From positions 1-6,961 of the forward strand of contig JAKOWQ010000281.1 in NCBI GenBank assembly GCA_029781465.1: a stretch of 6,961 bases of DNA, given 5' to 3'. This DNA comes from Pseudomonadota bacterium (GTDB lineage: Bacteria; Pseudomonadota; Alphaproteobacteria; Sphingomonadales; Sphingomonadaceae). Made by a program: the position numbers and the translations under genes. Below are positions 5,365-6,961 of the stretch, in pieces. Below the pieces are notes generated by a model. It was not told the DNA's origin and ran no database searches. It saw only the letters and a list, made by a program, of their open reading frames with translations. The first letter of the stretch is position 1. The number at the start of each line of letters is the position of its first letter.

Positions 5365-5865
5365 ATGACCGACCCTCACTCCCATCTGCCCTATCGTCCA
5401 TGTGTGGGCATCATGCTGGTCAACCAGCACGGCCATGCCTTTGTCGGCAAGCGCATCGACACGCGCGGGCAGCCCGACGAGGGCGGGGTCTATTGGCAGA
5501 TGCCCCAGGGCGGAATCGACGATGGCGAGGATCTCCACCAGGCCGCGCTGCGCGAACTGTGGGAAGAAACCGGGGTGGAAGAGCGCCACATCACGGTGAT
5601 CGCCACCACCCGTGAGGAGCTGCTCTACGATCTGCCTGACGAGCTGATCGGCAAGCTATGGAAGGGCCGTTATCGCGGACAGCGTCAGCACTGGGTGCTG
5701 GCGCGCTTCGCGGGCGAGGATGCCGACATCCATCTTGAGCGACACGATCCGCCAGAGTTCTGCGAATGGAAATGGATCGATCCGGCCGAGCTGCCCGAGG
5801 CAATCGTTCCATTCAAGAAGCGGGTCTATCGCGCCGTGCTGGACGAATTTCGCGATCTGATCTGA
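5365..5865 (+). CDS. rppH: RNA pyrophosphohydrolase RppH (Nudix hydrolase)
   Basis: A 166-residue protein of RppH length. The Nudix box G-x5-E-x7-R-E-U-x-E-E-x-G-U is complete at residues 49-71 (Gly49, Glu55, Arg63, Glu64, Glu67, Glu68, Gly70), preceded by YRPCVGIMLVN (10-20), FVGKRIDT (26-33) and WQMPQGG (44-50), all characteristic of RppH. The C-terminal half includes KGRYRGQRQHW and FKKRVYR, as in the E. coli family. RppH converts 5'-triphosphate (or diphosphate) mRNA ends to monophosphate, which triggers RNase E-type decay; alphaproteobacterial members have also been called dinucleoside polyphosphate hydrolases (IalA/NudH). AAGG at 5354-5357 lies 7 nt before the ATG. Its TGA lies 3 nt from the stop of the convergent TPR gene. 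Confidence 0.95.
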   Translation: MTDPHSHLPYRPCVGIMLVNQHGHAFVGKRIDTRGQPDEGGVYWQMPQGGIDDGEDLHQAALRELWEETGVEERHITVIATTREELLYDLPDELIGKLWKGRYRGQRQHWVLARFAGEDADIHLERHDPPEFCEWKWIDPAELPEAIVPFKKRVYRAVLDEFRDLI

Positions 5866-5871
5866 CGATCA
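5858..5871. repeat. Small inverted repeat spanning both convergent stop codons
   Basis: TGATC (5858-5862) pairs with GATCA (5867-5871) around TGAC. The rppH stop begins the loop and the TPR gene's stop lies in the right arm. Five pairs and no T-run make it at best a weak bidirectional terminator; it is the only structure available in the 3-nt gap. Confidence 0.3.
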
Positions 5872-6381
5872 ATTGGGCGATGCGGTAGGCGCGGCCTGCA
5901 CATCGGCAACCGACACCGCAACCTGCGCGGGCGGCCCCTTGTCGATCGCGGCGGCAAGTTCCTGCGCCGGGGCGCAATCGGACTTGCCGCACAGCTGTTG
6001 CAGCCTCGTCAGATTGCGCCGAGCCTTTTCCACCGCGCCTTTTTCAACCAGCGCCATGCCCTCGCCCGCAATGGCATACTGATTGTCCGGCTCAAGCGTG
6101 AGCGCCTGGCGGTAATAGTGCAGCGCCTTGCCCTGCAGCCCCTGCTTGCGGGTCGCCTCGGCAAGGTTGAGGTAGATCGCGACATGGCCCGGCTGAACCG
6201 CCAGGGCGGCCTCGAAATCGTCGATCGCCACGTCGGCCTGTCCGGCGGCGAGCGCGCCGCGGCCCTGCTGGACCAGCGCGGCCGCACGCGGATCGAGCGG
6301 CTGCGGCGGGGCGCCCTGGCCGACGCTGGAAGTAACGGCAATCGCCAGCGCAAGCGCGGCGGCGACGGGGGTATAACGCAT
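5869..6381 (-). CDS. Secreted tetratricopeptide-repeat protein
   Basis: A 170-residue protein. Residues 1-23 form a signal peptide (MRYTP, then the hydrophobic AAALALAIAV, with likely cleavage near VGQG-AP), so it is probably periplasmic. Residues about 32-133 make three TPR units with typical signatures (ALAAGQADVAIDDFEAAL; NLAEATRKQGLQGKALHYYRQAL; GMALVEKGAVEKARRNL). After the third comes LCGKSDC with Cys131 and Cys136, a pair that could form a disulfide in the periplasm, then an Ala/Pro-rich tail. TPR proteins act as protein-binding scaffolds; no partner is identifiable. The start at 6381 is chosen because AAGGAG (6393-6388) lies 6 nt upstream and it begins the signal peptide cleanly; in-frame ATGs further upstream lack such a site. 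The rsmB stop is 35 nt upstream on the same strand, so the two are likely co-transcribed. Confidence 0.88.
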   Translation of the reverse strand: MRYTPVAAALALAIAVTSSVGQGAPPQPLDPRAAALVQQGRGALAAGQADVAIDDFEAALAVQPGHVAIYLNLAEATRKQGLQGKALHYYRQALTLEPDNQYAIAGEGMALVEKGAVEKARRNLTRLQQLCGKSDCAPAQELAAAIDKGPPAQVAVSVADVQAAPTASPN

Positions 6382-6387
6382 CAACTG

Positions 6388-6393
6388 CTCCTT
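6388..6393 (-). promoter_or_regulatory. Ribosome binding site deciding the TPR protein start
   Basis: A perfect AAGGAG on the - strand lies 6 nt before the ATG at 6381. It favours the 170-residue form with an N-terminal signal peptide over a form 14 residues longer. Confidence 0.8.
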
Positions 6394-6416
6394 GAGCCTA
6401 GTCATTTGCGCCACCG

Positions 6417-6961
6417 CTAACATGGCGAAACAAAACGTGCGATGAAAAAGCCGTCGGTGCCGTCCCGATGCGGATCAAGCCGCAGCCCCTGCCCGCGCGG
6501 CGACCCGGCACCCAGTTCCGGACAATCGGCGCGCCAATCGGGGTTGCGCGCAAGGAACCCGGCGGCCTGATCCGCGCCTTCGGCATCGAGGAGCGAACAG
6601 GTGACAAAAACCAGCCGCCCCCCCGGCCTCACCAGCCCGGCCGCGAGATCGAGCAGCCGCGCCTGGATCGCGGCGTAACGCGCCAGTTCCGCCTCGCTCA
6701 GCCGCCAGCGCGCTTCGGGATTGCGCCGCCAGGTGCCGGTGCCCGAGCAGGGCGCATCGACCAGCACCGCGTCGCACCTGCCCGCCAGGTCGCCCAGCGC
6801 GGCAGCTTCGCGGTTCGGATCGAGCAAGCGGGTCTCGATCAGCACCGCCCCGGCGCGCTCGGCGCGCGGGGCGAGCCGGGAAAGCCGCGCACGGTCGGTA
6901 TCGCAGGCGATCAGCCGGCCCCCGCCCCGCATCGCCGCTGCAAGGGCCAGTGTCTTGCCCC
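6417..6961 (-). CDS. rsmB: 16S rRNA (cytosine-5)-methyltransferase, RsmB/NOP2 family, C-terminal part
   Basis: The frame is open to the window edge, so the N-terminus (including any NusB-like RNA-binding domain) is outside. About 181 residues are visible. They begin with GKTLALAAAM, the end of SAM-binding motif I (usually AGAGGKT), then LIACDTD (motif II), VDAPCSGTGTWRRNPEARW (motif IV with the PC cysteine) and FVTCSLL (motif VI with the TC cysteine), ending with DGTDGFFIARF. RsmB/NSUN-type enzymes use the TC cysteine to attack C6 of cytosine and the PC cysteine to release the product; E. coli RsmB methylates C967 of 16S rRNA. PCSGTGTWRRNP favours RsmB over RsmF or other NOP2 relatives, but the missing N-terminus leaves some doubt. 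It lies upstream of the TPR gene in the same direction. Confidence 0.9.
   Translation of the reverse strand, partial: GKTLALAAAMRGGGRLIACDTDRARLSRLAPRAERAGAVLIETRLLDPNREAAALGDLAGRCDAVLVDAPCSGTGTWRRNPEARWRLSEAELARYAAIQARLLDLAAGLVRPGGRLVFVTCSLLDAEGADQAAGFLARNPDWRADCPELGAGSPRGQGLRLDPHRDGTDGFFIARFVSPC

Noticed and set aside
4384..5589. 401-codon - strand open frame opposite the hydrolase and rppH
   Set aside because: It spans two clear + strand genes and their intergenic gap, has His/Arg/Gln-rich shadow composition and shows no family features.
1..6961. Mobile element, integrase attachment site at tRNA-Phe, CRISPR, toxin-antitoxin or defence genes
   Set aside because: tRNA genes are common integration sites, but no integrase, no direct repeat of the tRNA 3' end, no transposase and no repeat array is visible in the window.

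Overview
The window is about two-thirds G+C and reads as ordinary chromosome of an aerobic alphaproteobacterium, most likely of the order Sphingomonadales (Erythrobacter/Sphingomonas-like). This placement rests on the recognisable style of several proteins (the RNase E/G relative followed by yacG and tRNA-Phe, the ATG-ATCC-type KorA/KorB pair, the RppH and RsmB sequences), not on a database search. Genes are densely packed with short gaps or 4-nt overlaps. I see no insertion sequence, phage gene, CRISPR array, toxin-antitoxin pair or compositional island.

Layout. Positions 1-723, + strand: the C-terminal part of an RNase E/G-family protein, overlapping by 4 nt the small zinc-binding gyrase inhibitor yacG, then a complete tRNA-Phe(GAA) with encoded CCA. 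Positions ~724-1325, + strand: a PAP2-family membrane phosphatase whose coding sequence follows the tRNA without a clear start signal and ends inside the stop codon of the next gene. Positions 1322-4224, - strand: korA-korB, a two-subunit 2-oxoacid (probably 2-oxoglutarate):ferredoxin oxidoreductase, translationally coupled by ATGA. Positions 4225-4410: a divergent promoter region with inverted repeats. Positions 4411-5865, + strand: an HSL-type alpha/beta hydrolase followed 15 nt later by the Nudix RNA pyrophosphohydrolase rppH. Positions 5869-6961, - strand: a secreted TPR protein preceded by rsmB (16S rRNA m5C967 methyltransferase), whose N-terminus lies beyond the window.

Functional theme. 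Much of the content is RNA metabolism (RNase E/G relative, tRNA-Phe, RppH, RsmB) and core metabolism (KorAB). RppH removes pyrophosphate from mRNA 5' ends and so can feed RNase E/G-type enzymes, but these genes sit in separate transcription units and proximity may be chance.

I found no convincing undescribed system. The points most worth checking are local: the missing start codon of the PAP2 gene fused to the tRNA 3' end, the structured korA leader with a competing TTG start, and two convergent gene pairs with essentially no terminator space.
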